From an uncultured Opitutia bacterium (GTDB lineage Bacteria; Verrucomicrobiota; Verrucomicrobiia; Opitutales; UBA953), in contig CAIRWP010000079.1 of assembly GCA_903882335.1 (NCBI GenBank), positions 1 to 13,809 on the forward strand: a stretch of 13,809 nucleotides of DNA, in the 5' to 3' direction. Position 1 is the stretch's first letter, and each line of letters begins with the position of its first letter. The notes under the pieces were generated by a model that saw nothing but the letters and a program-made list of their open reading frames with translations, ran no database searches and was not told the DNA's origin. Of the stretch, positions 1 through 7,221 are shown in pieces. Position numbers and translations under genes: made by a program.

Positions 1-698
1 AGGGCGGCCTCGTTGGAGGCGACCTTCGGGGCGAAACCGCCTTCGTCACCGACGGAGGTGGAGAGACCCTGGGCCTTCAGCACCTTCTTGAGGGCGTGGA
101 AGATCTCGGTGCCCATGCGCAGGGCTTCGCTGAAGGACTTGGCGCCGGAGGGCACCACCATGAACTCCTGGATGTCGACCGGGGCGTCCGAGTGGGCGCC
201 GCCGTTCATGATGTTCATGAGCGGGATCGGGAGGACCTTGGCGTTCGGGCCGCCGATGTAGCGGTAGAGGGGCTGGCCGAGGGCCTTGGAGGAGGCATGG
301 GCGGCGGCCATGGAGACGCCGAGGATGGCGTTGGCGCCGAGCTTGCTCTTGTTCTTGGTGCCATCGAGGCCGATCATGGCGGTGTCGATGCCGACCTGGT
401 CCTGCGCATCCTGGCCGACGAGCAGGCTGGCGATGGCTTCGTTGACGTTCTCGACGGCCTTCAGGACGCCCTTGCCGTTGTAGCGCTTCTTCGGGTCGAC
501 GCCCTTGGCGAAGTGCTTGGCCGGGACGTCGGCGTCGCGGAGTTCGTGGGCCTCGTAGGTGCCAGTGGAGGCGCCGGAGGGGACGGCGGCGCGACCGATC
601 ACGCCGGAGGCGAGGACGACGTCGACCTCGATGGTGGGATTGCCGCGGGAATCCAGGATTTCGCGGGCTTTGATATCAACGATTTGGGTGCTGCTCAT
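1..698 (-). CDS. eno: Enolase (phosphopyruvate hydratase), N-terminal 232 residues; C-terminal part outside window
   Basis: Enolase interconverts 2-phosphoglycerate and phosphoenolpyruvate in glycolysis. It is a cytoplasmic Mg-dependent enzyme and part of the RNA degradosome in some bacteria. The ATG at 698-696 opens a frame with no stop to the window edge. Family landmarks appear in order: SRGNPTIEVDV at about residues 17-27, the mobile loop SGASTGTYEAHELRD at 41-55, GGAHSDAPVDIQEFM at 166-180 (active-site H169, E178), and GDEGGFAP at 217-224 (general-base-region E219). Bacterial enolases are about 430 residues, so slightly over half is visible. No Shine-Dalgarno sequence precedes the start; the leader is pyrimidine-rich. 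It lies downstream of tRNA-Val, which has its own strong terminator, so enolase probably has its own promoter in 699-789. I could not define that promoter by eye. Identity is certain. Confidence 0.97.
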   Translation of the reverse strand, partial: MSSTQIVDIKAREILDSRGNPTIEVDVVLASGVIGRAAVPSGASTGTYEAHELRDADVPAKHFAKGVDPKKRYNGKGVLKAVENVNEAIASLLVGQDAQDQVGIDTAMIGLDGTKNKSKLGANAILGVSMAAAHASSKALGQPLYRYIGGPNAKVLPIPLMNIMNGGAHSDAPVDIQEFMVVPSGAKSFSEALRMGTEIFHALKKVLKAQGLSTSVGDEGGFAPKVASNEAA

Positions 699-789
699 GA
701 TGGAAAAGGAAGGACCTATGGGTAGTTACAAGGTGCGGGTGGGAGCGAGAAAAAAGGTGCTTTCCCGCGGCGGGCCGGATGAAAACGAG

Positions 790-822
790 AAACCCCGGAC
801 TGGGTTGACCAGGCCGGGGTTT
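790..822 (-). terminator. Intrinsic terminator of tRNA-Val
   Basis: A 9-bp perfect stem pairs 790-798 (AAACCCCGG) with 814-822 (CCGGGGTTT). The 15-nt loop contains a further CTGG/CCAG pairing (800-803 with 809-812). It starts 5 nt beyond the CCA end of tRNA-Val. Read on the minus strand, the stem is followed by a T-rich tract (TTTCTCGTTTTC, complement of 781-792, partly overlapping the stem base). The other side is also T-rich, so it could work in both directions. Its position points to termination of the tRNA transcript and separation from enolase. Confidence 0.8.
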
Positions 823-827
823 TCAAG

Positions 828-904
828 TGGTGGGAGTAGATGGACTTGAACCATCGACCTCCTGAATGTCAATCAGGCGCTCTAACCAACTGAGCTATAC
901 CCCC
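828..904 (-). tRNA. tRNA-Val (anticodon GAC)
   Basis: The cloverleaf is complete on the minus strand, from 5' end 904 to the CCA at 830-828. The acceptor stem GGGGGTA pairs with TACTCCC (one G-T pair). The D arm carries GCTC/GAGC. The anticodon stem is CCTGA/TCAGG with loop TTGACAT, which puts anticodon GAC at 870-868 and reads the valine codon GUC. The T arm has the standard GTTCAAGTC-type loop, followed by discriminator A. The 3' CCA is encoded in the DNA. It lies between the Nudix gene and enolase in the same direction, with a strong intrinsic terminator immediately downstream. Confidence 0.96.
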
Positions 905-920
905 GAAAAAGGGATGGTGA

Positions 921-943
921 ACAAAGCGGGCGGTTCCGCCGCT
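921..943 (-). terminator. Possible intrinsic terminator after the Nudix gene
   Basis: A GGCGG-TT-CCGCC hairpin (929-940), extended by AGC/GCT (925-927 with 941-943) around one bulged G at 928, starts 10 nt after the Nudix stop codon. Read on the minus strand it is followed by only a short T-rich run (TTGTTC). The stem is strong but the U tract is poor, so it may be a terminator, a transcript-end stabiliser, or nothing. The tRNA-Val promoter, if separate, would have to lie around this same element. Confidence 0.4.
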
Positions 944-952
944 GGCAAGCCT

Positions 953-1447
953 TCAATGCACGTCCCCCAGGTAGGTCGCCCCGCCGGAAGCGAGGAAACG
1001 GCCGATGACCTCCCCCAACCCGGGCGGGGAAAGCGGGAAATCGCCAAGTTTGGCGAGGGGGAGCCACTCGAATCCGACCTGCCGCCGATCCCGCTCCCGG
1101 CCTTCGCCGATGGGGCCGAAATCCGCGCAGTCGCAATGGAAGACCGCCTCCACCTGATGGAAGTGCCCATGGATGCGGTGCATGGCGTGGTTCTTGCCGA
1201 CGTACTCCCGCACGTACATGAGGCCGCGGGGCGTCACGGCCAGCCCCAGTTCCTCCATCACCTCACGGCGCACAGTGTCGGTCAGCGTCTCGCCGTGCTC
1301 CTGACCACCGCCGGGCAGGACGAGGAACTCCCCTTCCTGCGTCCGGATTCGCACGACCAAGAGCGATGCTTCGCGCAGGATGACGGCCCGGGCCGCCGTG
1401 CGGACAGCCGAGGCATCGCGACCAGCGGGCGGACGGGAAGGAGACAC
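953..1447 (-). CDS. Nudix hydrolase
   Basis: This 164-residue protein carries a perfect Nudix box, G-x5-E-x7-REVMEELGL, at residues 47-69, so it is expected to cleave a nucleoside diphosphate linked to another moiety, using a divalent cation bound by the box glutamates. The substrate cannot be read from sequence: ADP-ribose, nucleotide sugars, dinucleoside polyphosphates or oxidised nucleotides are all possible. The whole protein is essentially one Nudix fold, with a strand motif LVVRIRTQEGEFLVLPGGG just before the box. The start is a GTG at 1447 with no clear Shine-Dalgarno, and the N-terminal 14 residues look non-conserved, so a slightly later start is possible. It begins 50 bp after the yebC stop in the same direction and may share that transcript. 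Confidence 0.88.
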   Translation of the reverse strand: MSPSRPPAGRDASAVRTAARAVILREASLLVVRIRTQEGEFLVLPGGGQEHGETLTDTVRREVMEELGLAVTPRGLMYVREYVGKNHAMHRIHGHFHQVEAVFHCDCADFGPIGEGRERDRRQVGFEWLPLAKLGDFPLSPPGLGEVIGRFLASGGATYLGDVH

Positions 1448-1497
1448 GCCCCACCGTACGACGGAAGCCGTCGCGGGTGAAGCGCAAACCGAACGCC

Positions 1498-2241
1498 TCA
1501 GGCGTCGAGCAGCTTATCGTCGATCTCGTGGTTACCGTGGACGGCCTTCACGTCATCCAGGGCTTCGAGGGCGTCGATCAACTCGAGCACCTGCTTGGCC
1601 ACAGCGGCGTCGGCCACGGGCACCGGGATCGAGGCGACGTAGGCGAGCTCGCTGGACTCGGGCTTGAGGCCCTTCTCCTGCAGCGCCTTGGAGACCGTGT
1701 CGTAAGCCGGGATCGGGCACAGCACCTCGAAGTGGTCGCCGTGGTTGACGATATCGTCGGCCCCGGCCTCGAGCGCGATTTCCATGAGGCGGTCCTCGGT
1801 GATCTGCGTCGACCCGATGAGGATTTGGCCCTTGCGGGCGAAGCTATGCGACACGGCGCCGGTCTGGGCCATGTTGCCGCCGTTGTCGTTGAAGGCCTGG
1901 CGGACCTCCGCGGCGGCGCGGTTCTTGTTATCCGTCGTGACCTCGACGATGAGTCCCACGCCGCCGGGGGCATAACCCTCGTAGACGATTTCCTCGTAGA
2001 TCACGCCGGGGATCTCGCCGGTACCTTTCTGGACGGCGCGCTTGATGTTGTCCGTCGGCATATTCGCCGCGCGGGCCTTGTCCATCAGCGTGCGCAAGCG
2101 CGCGTTGGACTCGGGGTTGCCGCCGCCGGCGCGCGCCGCGACGGTGATTTCCTTGGCCAGCACGGAGAAGATCTTCCCGCGCTTGGCGTCGATGACGGCC
2201 TTGTGCCGCTTGGTCGTGTGCCACTTGCTATGACCGGACAT
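1498..2241 (-). CDS. yebC: YebC/PmpR/TACO1-family protein
   Basis: This 247-residue protein begins with the family signature MSGHSKWHTTKRHKA and continues with DAKRGKIFSVLAKEI, the poly-Gly stretch AGGGNPESNARLR, and PTDNIKRAVQKG near residues 62-73. The C-terminal half contains the family motif YEGYAPGGVG. Length matches the family (about 240-250). Older annotation calls it a transcriptional regulator. Later work on bacterial YebC and mitochondrial TACO1 points to a ribosome-associated factor that relieves stalling at proline stretches. The start follows the yidC stop by 19 bp, so the two are probably cotranscribed; placement beside a membrane insertase and a tRNA fits a translation-related role, though that is inference. 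The leader is CCCATCCCACC, with no Shine-Dalgarno sequence. Confidence 0.95.
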   Translation of the reverse strand: MSGHSKWHTTKRHKAVIDAKRGKIFSVLAKEITVAARAGGGNPESNARLRTLMDKARAANMPTDNIKRAVQKGTGEIPGVIYEEIVYEGYAPGGVGLIVEVTTDNKNRAAAEVRQAFNDNGGNMAQTGAVSHSFARKGQILIGSTQITEDRLMEIALEAGADDIVNHGDHFEVLCPIPAYDTVSKALQEKGLKPESSELAYVASIPVPVADAAVAKQVLELIDALEALDDVKAVHGNHEIDDKLLDA

Positions 2242-2260
2242 GGTGGGATGGGGTTAAAAA

Positions 2261-4003
2261 TCAGCCCTTGGCCTTCTTCGGCGGGATCACCTCGACCGTG
2301 GGTTCTTCCTTGGTAACGGCCGCCTGCAGGATGGTCAACAGGTTCTGGACCGTCATGTAGAGGGTCAGGGCCGCGGGCATGGTGTAGCAGATCAGGGGGA
2401 ACATCAGGGTCATCACGAGGATGATCGTCTTCTGGGAACTGTCGGCCGAGGGGCTCGGGGTCATCTTCATGGACAGCCACATCGTGACGCCCATCAGGAT
2501 GGGTAGCAGGTTGAAGGGGATCCCGCCGAGCACGAAGAGCGTGTCCGGCGCGGCCAGATCCTGCACCCAGAGGAAGGAATGGAGGCGCAGCTCGACGGTC
2601 GTCTGGAAGGCCGTGTACATGCCGAAGAAGATCGGCATCTGGATGAGGATTGGGAGGCAGCCGGCGAGCGGGTTGATCCCGTGGTCCTTGTAGAGCTTCA
2701 TGAGCTCCTTCTGCTTCTTCTCCGGGTTGTCCTTGTACTTCTCGTTGATCTCCTGGAGCGGCTTCGAGAACTTCGCCATCTTCTTGGCCTGACGCTGCTG
2801 GGCGGCGGTCAGGGGCCAGGTGACGAGTTTGATCAGCAAGGTGAGGGCGACGATGGCCCAGCCCCAGGACCAAGCCCCGCTCCACTCGAGCAACGCATGC
2901 ACGCCGCCGAGGCAGGCCAGGAGCAGCTTGCAGATGGCCGCGAACGGGATGAAGCCGAGGAGCTTGGAGAACTGGAGGACGTAGACCTGGTTGTCGGGCA
3001 GGGCCGAGACGCGGGCATACTCCTTGGGGCCGACGAAGAAGTCGCCGGTGAGCTCGGTCGAGAGGTCGGGCTTCACGACGGTGGCCCAGGAGGCCACGCC
3101 GTCGAGCCCCTCCGTGCCCTCGGGGAAGGCCACGGGCCGGATGGACACCTGCGAACGGGCGCCGCGGGCTTCCACGCTGAGCGGGTGGATGATGGAGGCG
3201 AAGAACTGGTTGCCGGAGGCGACCCAGAAATAGGGCTTGCCGGCGGAGGCCAGTTCGACGGTCGGGACCGCGCGGCTGGCGCCGAGCCCGAAGATCCCGT
3301 TGGAGTCGTGGAACGGATCGACGCCCGTGCGCACGGTATCCTCGCCGTCATGCGTCAGGACCGAGAGGAACTGGTTGGCCTTGTCACCCTCCGTGGGGCG
3401 CCAGCTGCCGAGGGTCTGGGCGAACGCCGGTGCGGCGACGCCGGCGCCCGGCGAGAGGAGCCGCGTGGTGAAGCGGATCGAGTACGGCTCCGCGGTCGCG
3501 CCCAGGGCGTAGGTCCGCTCGACCTTGCCGCCGTCCGGCAGCGTGCCGACCAGGGTGAGGCTGTCCTTGGTCTTCGCGGCGACCTTGAACTCGCCGAGGA
3601 CCTGCTCCCAGGCGCGAGTGGCGCGATTCTCGACGACCAGCGTCAGGGCCGCGTCGGGGTTGCCGCGATTGAAGACGACCTGCTCCTTGCGGTCGGTGCC
3701 GGCGAACTCCTTGAGGAGCTCGACCTGCTCGATGGCGCCGCCGCGGGTCGTGAACGTGACGCGGAGATGCTCATTGGCGAGGACTTCGCGGCCGGCCTTG
3801 GCGCGGTCGAGGATACCGGCCGCCGCGGGGGCGAGTCCGGGGAGGGCGCCGGAGCCGGTCAGGGCGGGCACGTTCGCCGGCGTCACGGCGGTAGGCACGG
3901 GGGGGACGGCGGGGGCCGGGACCTGGCGAGGGGTGCCGAAGATATAAAAAGCGAGGGCGCCGCCGAAACAGGCGAGGGCGAGGAAGAGGTTCTTACGGTC
4001 CAT
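2261..4003 (-). CDS. yidC: Membrane protein insertase YidC (Oxa1 family)
   Basis: YidC inserts and folds inner-membrane proteins alone or with SecYEG. This 580-residue version has the Gram-negative layout. An N-terminal transmembrane segment lies at about residues 5-22, a Pro/Ala linker at 24-60, and a large periplasmic beta domain at about 75-345. The conserved five-helix insertase core then runs from about 348 to 562, including the cytoplasmic hairpin AKFSKPLQEINEKYKDNPEK, the motif NPLAGCLPILIQMPIF at 444-459 and LPILMGVTMW at 500-509. The hydrophilic-groove arginine of E. coli (R366) is lysine here (K392 in LIKLVTWPLT). A short basic tail, PPKKAKG, may touch ribosomes. It lies 119 bp downstream of pyrE and 19 bp upstream of yebC, not in the common rpmH-rnpA neighbourhood. 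The leader before the ATG is pyrimidine-rich, with no Shine-Dalgarno sequence. Confidence 0.97.
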   Translation of the reverse strand: MDRKNLFLALACFGGALAFYIFGTPRQVPAPAVPPVPTAVTPANVPALTGSGALPGLAPAAAGILDRAKAGREVLANEHLRVTFTTRGGAIEQVELLKEFAGTDRKEQVVFNRGNPDAALTLVVENRATRAWEQVLGEFKVAAKTKDSLTLVGTLPDGGKVERTYALGATAEPYSIRFTTRLLSPGAGVAAPAFAQTLGSWRPTEGDKANQFLSVLTHDGEDTVRTGVDPFHDSNGIFGLGASRAVPTVELASAGKPYFWVASGNQFFASIIHPLSVEARGARSQVSIRPVAFPEGTEGLDGVASWATVVKPDLSTELTGDFFVGPKEYARVSALPDNQVYVLQFSKLLGFIPFAAICKLLLACLGGVHALLEWSGAWSWGWAIVALTLLIKLVTWPLTAAQQRQAKKMAKFSKPLQEINEKYKDNPEKKQKELMKLYKDHGINPLAGCLPILIQMPIFFGMYTAFQTTVELRLHSFLWVQDLAAPDTLFVLGGIPFNLLPILMGVTMWLSMKMTPSPSADSSQKTIILVMTLMFPLICYTMPAALTLYMTVQNLLTILQAAVTKEEPTVEVIPPKKAKG

Positions 4004-4054
4004 GGAAAGCGAAAGGGTGGCCTAGGGAAGGGACCGCCGGGGTGCAAGGCACAA

Positions 4055-4081
4055 GGCGGGTCGGGCGAGGGGGAACCCGCC
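4055..4081 (-). terminator. Hairpin between pyrE and yidC, possible weak terminator
   Basis: A perfect 7-bp stem GGCGGGT (4055-4061) / ACCCGCC (4075-4081) with a 13-nt loop lies in the 119-bp gap between the pyrE stop and the yidC start. On the minus strand it is followed only by TTGT, so it does not look like a strong intrinsic terminator. It could attenuate, protect the pyrE mRNA end, or be a chance product of high GC. Confidence 0.3.
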
Positions 4082-4122
4082 GGCAGCCTGAAAAAGTGCC
4101 TCCCCCGCCCTCCCGGCCGAGG

Positions 4123-4692
4123 TCAGGAACCGGGCTTGGTCGCGGGCCGCGCGGCCAGCTCCGGCGGCAGCTGGTCCGCCGCGTACGTCGGGAAAGTCAG
4201 TTCCAGGAGGGAAACGAACGGCACGGAGAACTTGGTCTGGCCGCCGGAGCGGTCGACCAAGGTGGCGACGGCCGCCGCCTGCGCACCGTGGGCGCGGATG
4301 ATCTCGAGGCACTCCTGGACGCGACCGCCGCGGGTCACGACGTCCTCGGCGACGAGCACGCGCTCGCCGGGCCGGAAGGTGAAGTTACGGCGCAGCACGA
4401 GCTTGTCGTTCTCCTTCTCCACGAAGATGAAGCGGACGCCGAGCTGACGGGCGACTTCCTGACCGACGACCAAGCCGCCCATCGCCGGGGCGAGCACCGT
4501 GTCGCAGGGGTGGGCGGCGAGCTTCGGCTTGAGGAGCTCGATCAGGCGGGTGACCTTGTCCATGTACTGGCAGACCTGCGCGCACTGGAAGAAGTGGCCG
4601 CTGTGCAGGCCGGAACGCAACACGAAGTGGCCGGTCAGCAGGGCCTTGGAGTCGCGAAAGATCTGGAGGGCTTCTTCTTGGGTCGAGCTCAT
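4123..4692 (-). CDS. pyrE: Orotate phosphoribosyltransferase
   Basis: PyrE joins orotate to PRPP to give orotidine 5'-phosphate in de novo pyrimidine synthesis, in the cytoplasm. The 189-residue length fits the short bacterial form. The PRPP-binding motif is VLVAEDVVTRGGR at about residues 112-124. Other matches are the N-terminal HFVLRSGLHSGHFFQ (22-36), APAMGGLVVGQEVARQLG (68-85), and VEKENDKLVLRRNF (91-104) with the lysine and arginine that contact pyrophosphate. The frame stays open a further 654 nt upstream, but that part is antisense to the FGE gene and has no family similarity, so I place the start at the ATG at 4692-4690 (MSSTQEEAL). It is divergent from the FGE gene across a 102-bp gap. 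The downstream neighbour is yidC. No pyrF or pyrB is in view. Confidence 0.94.
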   Translation of the reverse strand: MSSTQEEALQIFRDSKALLTGHFVLRSGLHSGHFFQCAQVCQYMDKVTRLIELLKPKLAAHPCDTVLAPAMGGLVVGQEVARQLGVRFIFVEKENDKLVLRRNFTFRPGERVLVAEDVVTRGGRVQECLEIIRAHGAQAAAVATLVDRSGGQTKFSVPFVSLLELTFPTYAADQLPPELAARPATKPGS

Positions 4693-4754
4693 GGTCGGGG
4701 CGGATGAAGACGAAAAGCCCACGGAGGGCGAGGCGATAGGCGGGGCCGGCCGCT

Positions 4755-4768
4755 TTTGTCCCAACAAA
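4755..4768. promoter_or_regulatory. Small inverted repeat in the pyrE / FGE divergent gap
   Basis: TTTGT-CCCA-ACAAA is a perfect 5-bp inverted repeat in an otherwise very GC-rich 102-bp gap between two divergent starts. It is the only AT-rich patch there and sits where promoters or an operator are expected. I could not fit convincing -35 and -10 boxes on either strand, and a 5-bp arm can arise by chance. Confidence 0.25.
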
Positions 4769-4794
4769 GGGTAGACCCGGCCCGACCGGCGGGT

Positions 4795-5889
4795 ATGAAG
4801 AACACCATGCCCGACCCCGCCCCGGATGACCTGACCGCGACCGCGGACCGCCATCGCCGCACGATCCTCGGGGTCGCCGTGACGCTGGTCGCACTCCCCT
4901 TGATCGGACTCACCTGGCACCTCTCGCGCTCCGCCCCGGCGGCCCCGGTTGGCTCCACGGCGGGCATGGCCTGGATTCCGGGCGGCGAGTTCACCATGGG
5001 GAGCGACCAGGCGGATGATAAGCACAAGGAGGAACGGCCCGGCCACCGTATCCGGGTCGGCGCCTTCTGGATGGATGAGACCGAGGTGACCAACGCCCAG
5101 TTCGCGCGCTTCGTCGCGGCGACCGGCTACGTCACGGAGGCGGAGAAGGACCTCGACCCGCGGACCTTCCCCAACGCCCCTTCGCCCGACCTGCTCAAGG
5201 GTGGTTCCCTGCTCTTCAAGCATACCGAAGGGGTCAACCCGTTCCAGTGCGGCGTCGGGAGCCTGCCTTGGTGGAAGTTCACCGTGGGCGCCGACTGGCG
5301 GCACCCGGAAGGCCCGGGCTCGGGCATCCAAGGGCGCGACCAGCACCCCGTGCTGTGCCTGACCTACAAGGATGCCCAGAGCTACGCGAAGTGGGCGGGT
5401 AAACGCCTACCGACCGAGGCGGAATGGGAATTCGCAGCCCGCGGCGGCCTCGCCGACAAGGCGTACGTGTGGGGCGACGAGGAGCGGCCGAACGGCAAGT
5501 TCATGTGCAACCATTGGCAGGGTAAATTCCCCGCGACGGACACCGGGGCGGACGGCTTCAAGTCGGTGGCGCCGGTGAGATCGTTCCCGGCGAACGGCTA
5601 CGGTCTTTACGACATGGCCGGCAACGTCTGGGAGATGTGCGAGGACTGGTACGGCCCGGAATGGTACGCTCGCTCGCCGCGGGAAAACCCGACCGGCCCC
5701 GTCATCGGCTTCGACCCCGAGGGCACGGGCTACGGCCAGCACGTCATCCGCGGCGGTTCCTGGCTGTGCGACGAGGGGTATTGCCTCCGTTACCGCGCGA
5801 CCGCCCGGCAGGGACTCGACCCGTTGACGTCCACGAACCACGCGGGCTTCCGCTGCGTCGCGGACCTGCCGGCTCCGGCGCAGAAGTAA
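4795..5889 (+). CDS. Formylglycine-generating enzyme (sulfatase-modifying factor), membrane-anchored
   Basis: FGE oxidises a cysteine in the CxPxR motif of type I sulfatases to formylglycine, the residue these enzymes need, using copper and O2. From the ATG at 4795 the protein is 364 residues. Residues 23-41 form one hydrophobic helix preceded by HRR, predicting a cytoplasmic N-terminus with the catalytic domain outside. The domain starts at MAWIPGGEFTMGS (58-70). It contains the close human-FGE matches GADWRHPEGP, WAGKRLPTEAEWEF and NGYGLYDMAGNVWEM, and ends with GGSWLCDEGYCLRYRA. C325 and C330 match the copper-binding catalytic cysteine pair (CxxxxC), separating it from the many cysteine-less FGE-sulfatase-domain proteins. 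A second ATG at 4807 is an alternative start; an in-frame TTG at 4756 is less likely. No sulfatase gene is adjacent. The gene ends 3 bp from the convergent MFS gene. Confidence 0.93.
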   Translation: MKNTMPDPAPDDLTATADRHRRTILGVAVTLVALPLIGLTWHLSRSAPAAPVGSTAGMAWIPGGEFTMGSDQADDKHKEERPGHRIRVGAFWMDETEVTNAQFARFVAATGYVTEAEKDLDPRTFPNAPSPDLLKGGSLLFKHTEGVNPFQCGVGSLPWWKFTVGADWRHPEGPGSGIQGRDQHPVLCLTYKDAQSYAKWAGKRLPTEAEWEFAARGGLADKAYVWGDEERPNGKFMCNHWQGKFPATDTGADGFKSVAPVRSFPANGYGLYDMAGNVWEMCEDWYGPEWYARSPRENPTGPVIGFDPEGTGYGQHVIRGGSWLCDEGYCLRYRATARQGLDPLTSTNHAGFRCVADLPAPAQK

Positions 5890-5899
5890 GGCTTACTTC
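5883..5899. repeat. 17-bp palindrome across two convergent stop codons
   Basis: GAAGTAAG (5883-5890), a central G (5891) and CTTACTTC (5892-5899) form a perfect palindrome. Its arms hold the last Lys codon and TAA stop of the FGE gene on one strand and of the MFS gene on the other. It arises because both genes end with AAG-TAA-G. As RNA it would be a weak AT-rich hairpin, so it is a poor terminator. Confidence 0.6.
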
Positions 5900-7212
5900 C
5901 TCTCCTGGTAGTCCAAGTCCTTGCCGAAAGTCTCCTCCATGCCCCAGAGGGCGTAGAAGGCGGCGCCGAAGCAGACGACGCCCAGGACCGCGCCGGCCAG
6001 CGAAGGCGCGAGGAACGGGGCCGCCTTGGTGCCGGTGAGCTGCGTGAAGCCGAAGGTGAGGAGCACCAGCGAGCCGCGCGCGAAGTTCGGCACGGTCGTC
6101 GCCACGGTGGCGCGCAGGTTGGTGCCGAACTGCTCGGCCGCGATCGTGACGAAGAGGGCCCAGTAGCCCATGCCGAGCCCCATCAGGAAGATCAGCCGGT
6201 AATAGGCCGCGGAGGTCCAGCCGTCGGCGCCGAAGAGATACAGCGCGACGCAGGCCAGGCTGAACGCCAGGAAACCGGCGACCACCTTGCGGCGGGAACG
6301 GAGCAGCTGGCTGCCGACGCCGCTGGCGAGGTCGCCGAACGTCAGGCCGAGGTAGAAGGCCGCGACCGCCCAGTTCGTCTTCACGGGCTCGCCCGTGATA
6401 CCGGCCGCCGGCGCGAAGACCGTGGAGGCGCGCTGGACGAGGATGCCGATCATGTACCAGGTCGGCAGGCCGATCAGCACGCAGCGGGCGTAACGGATGA
6501 AACGGTCGCGGGACGTGAAGAGCGCGAGGAAGTCGCCGCGCTTCACGTCGCCTTCCGCGCCATGCTCCTTGGCGTGATGGAACATGCCGGACTCGTGGAC
6601 GCCCACCCGGAGCAGGAGCAGCAGCAGGCCGAGCCCGCCGCCGATGAAGTAGCTCATGCGCCAGCCTTCGGCGCCGACCAAGGCGCCGATGGCATCGACA
6701 TGGTCGGCCATGTAGCCGGCGACGACCGCGCCGAAGACGCCGACGGTGGCGACGACCGCCGTACCGTAACCGCGCCGCTCCTTCGACAGGGATTCGGAGA
6801 CCAGCGCGATGCAGCCGCCGAGCTCGCCGGCCAGGCCGAGGCCGGCGACGAAACGCCAGAAGGCATAGGCCTCGAAACTATCGACCAGCCCGTTCGCGAT
6901 ATTCGCCACCGAGTAGAGGAGGATGGAGCCGAAGAGCGTCGTGAGCCGCCCCATGCGATCGCCGAGGACGCCGAAGAAGATGCCGCCAAGGAGCATGCCC
7001 AGCATCTGCCAGGAAAGGAGATCCTGGTACCAGGGGGCGCCGGTGATGAGGTGGCCTAGCCCTAGGCCGTTGAGGCTCTTCTCCCGCACGGTCATGAACA
7101 ACGTCAGGTCGTAGATATCGACGAAGTAGCCCAGGGCGCCGACGATGACGGCGGGGTGCAGCAGGTCCTTCCAGAGGGGACGCGGTTCGACCGGCAAGGC
7201 GGGGGTGCTCAT
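5893..7212 (-). CDS. MFS transporter, metabolite:H+ symporter-like
   Basis: This 439-residue polytopic membrane protein has the usual twelve-helix length of the major facilitator superfamily. The signature loop between helices 2 and 3 is GVLGDRMGRL at residues 81-90. Helix 1 carries paired acids in FVDIYDLTLF (D32, D35), reminiscent of the aromatic acid:H+ symporter and metabolite:H+ symporter groups. Helix 4 reads RFVAGLGLAGELGG, followed by the ERRG cytoplasmic motif at 145-148. Substrate is unknown; an organic acid is a guess from the family. A central cytoplasmic loop (about 207-235, HESGMFHHAKEHG and on) separates the two halves. It is the last gene of the ABC-GT9-FAD-MFS run, starting 9 nt after the FAD gene stop, so it is probably cotranscribed. 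There is no Shine-Dalgarno; the leader is CCCCGCCCC. Confidence 0.88.
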   Translation of the reverse strand: MSTPALPVEPRPLWKDLLHPAVIVGALGYFVDIYDLTLFMTVREKSLNGLGLGHLITGAPWYQDLLSWQMLGMLLGGIFFGVLGDRMGRLTTLFGSILLYSVANIANGLVDSFEAYAFWRFVAGLGLAGELGGCIALVSESLSKERRGYGTAVVATVGVFGAVVAGYMADHVDAIGALVGAEGWRMSYFIGGGLGLLLLLLRVGVHESGMFHHAKEHGAEGDVKRGDFLALFTSRDRFIRYARCVLIGLPTWYMIGILVQRASTVFAPAAGITGEPVKTNWAVAAFYLGLTFGDLASGVGSQLLRSRRKVVAGFLAFSLACVALYLFGADGWTSAAYYRLIFLMGLGMGYWALFVTIAAEQFGTNLRATVATTVPNFARGSLVLLTFGFTQLTGTKAAPFLAPSLAGAVLGVVCFGAAFYALWGMEETFGKDLDYQERK

Positions 7213-7221
7213 GGGGCGGGG

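Noticed and set aside
2826..2830. Lysine (K392) in YidC in place of the E. coli groove arginine R366
   Set aside because: A conservative change that keeps the positive charge and, as I recall, is seen in other YidC homologues; not evidence of altered function by itself.
2579..4447. A 622-codon open frame on the plus strand opposite yidC and the end of pyrE
   Set aside because: Its translation is low-complexity Gly/Glu/Asp/Ala/Leu typical of the antisense of GC-rich genes, and it spans two well-identified genes and their gap.
4693..5346. Upstream extension of the pyrE frame
   Set aside because: It is antisense to the FGE gene and shows no OPRTase similarity; pyrE is full length from 4692.
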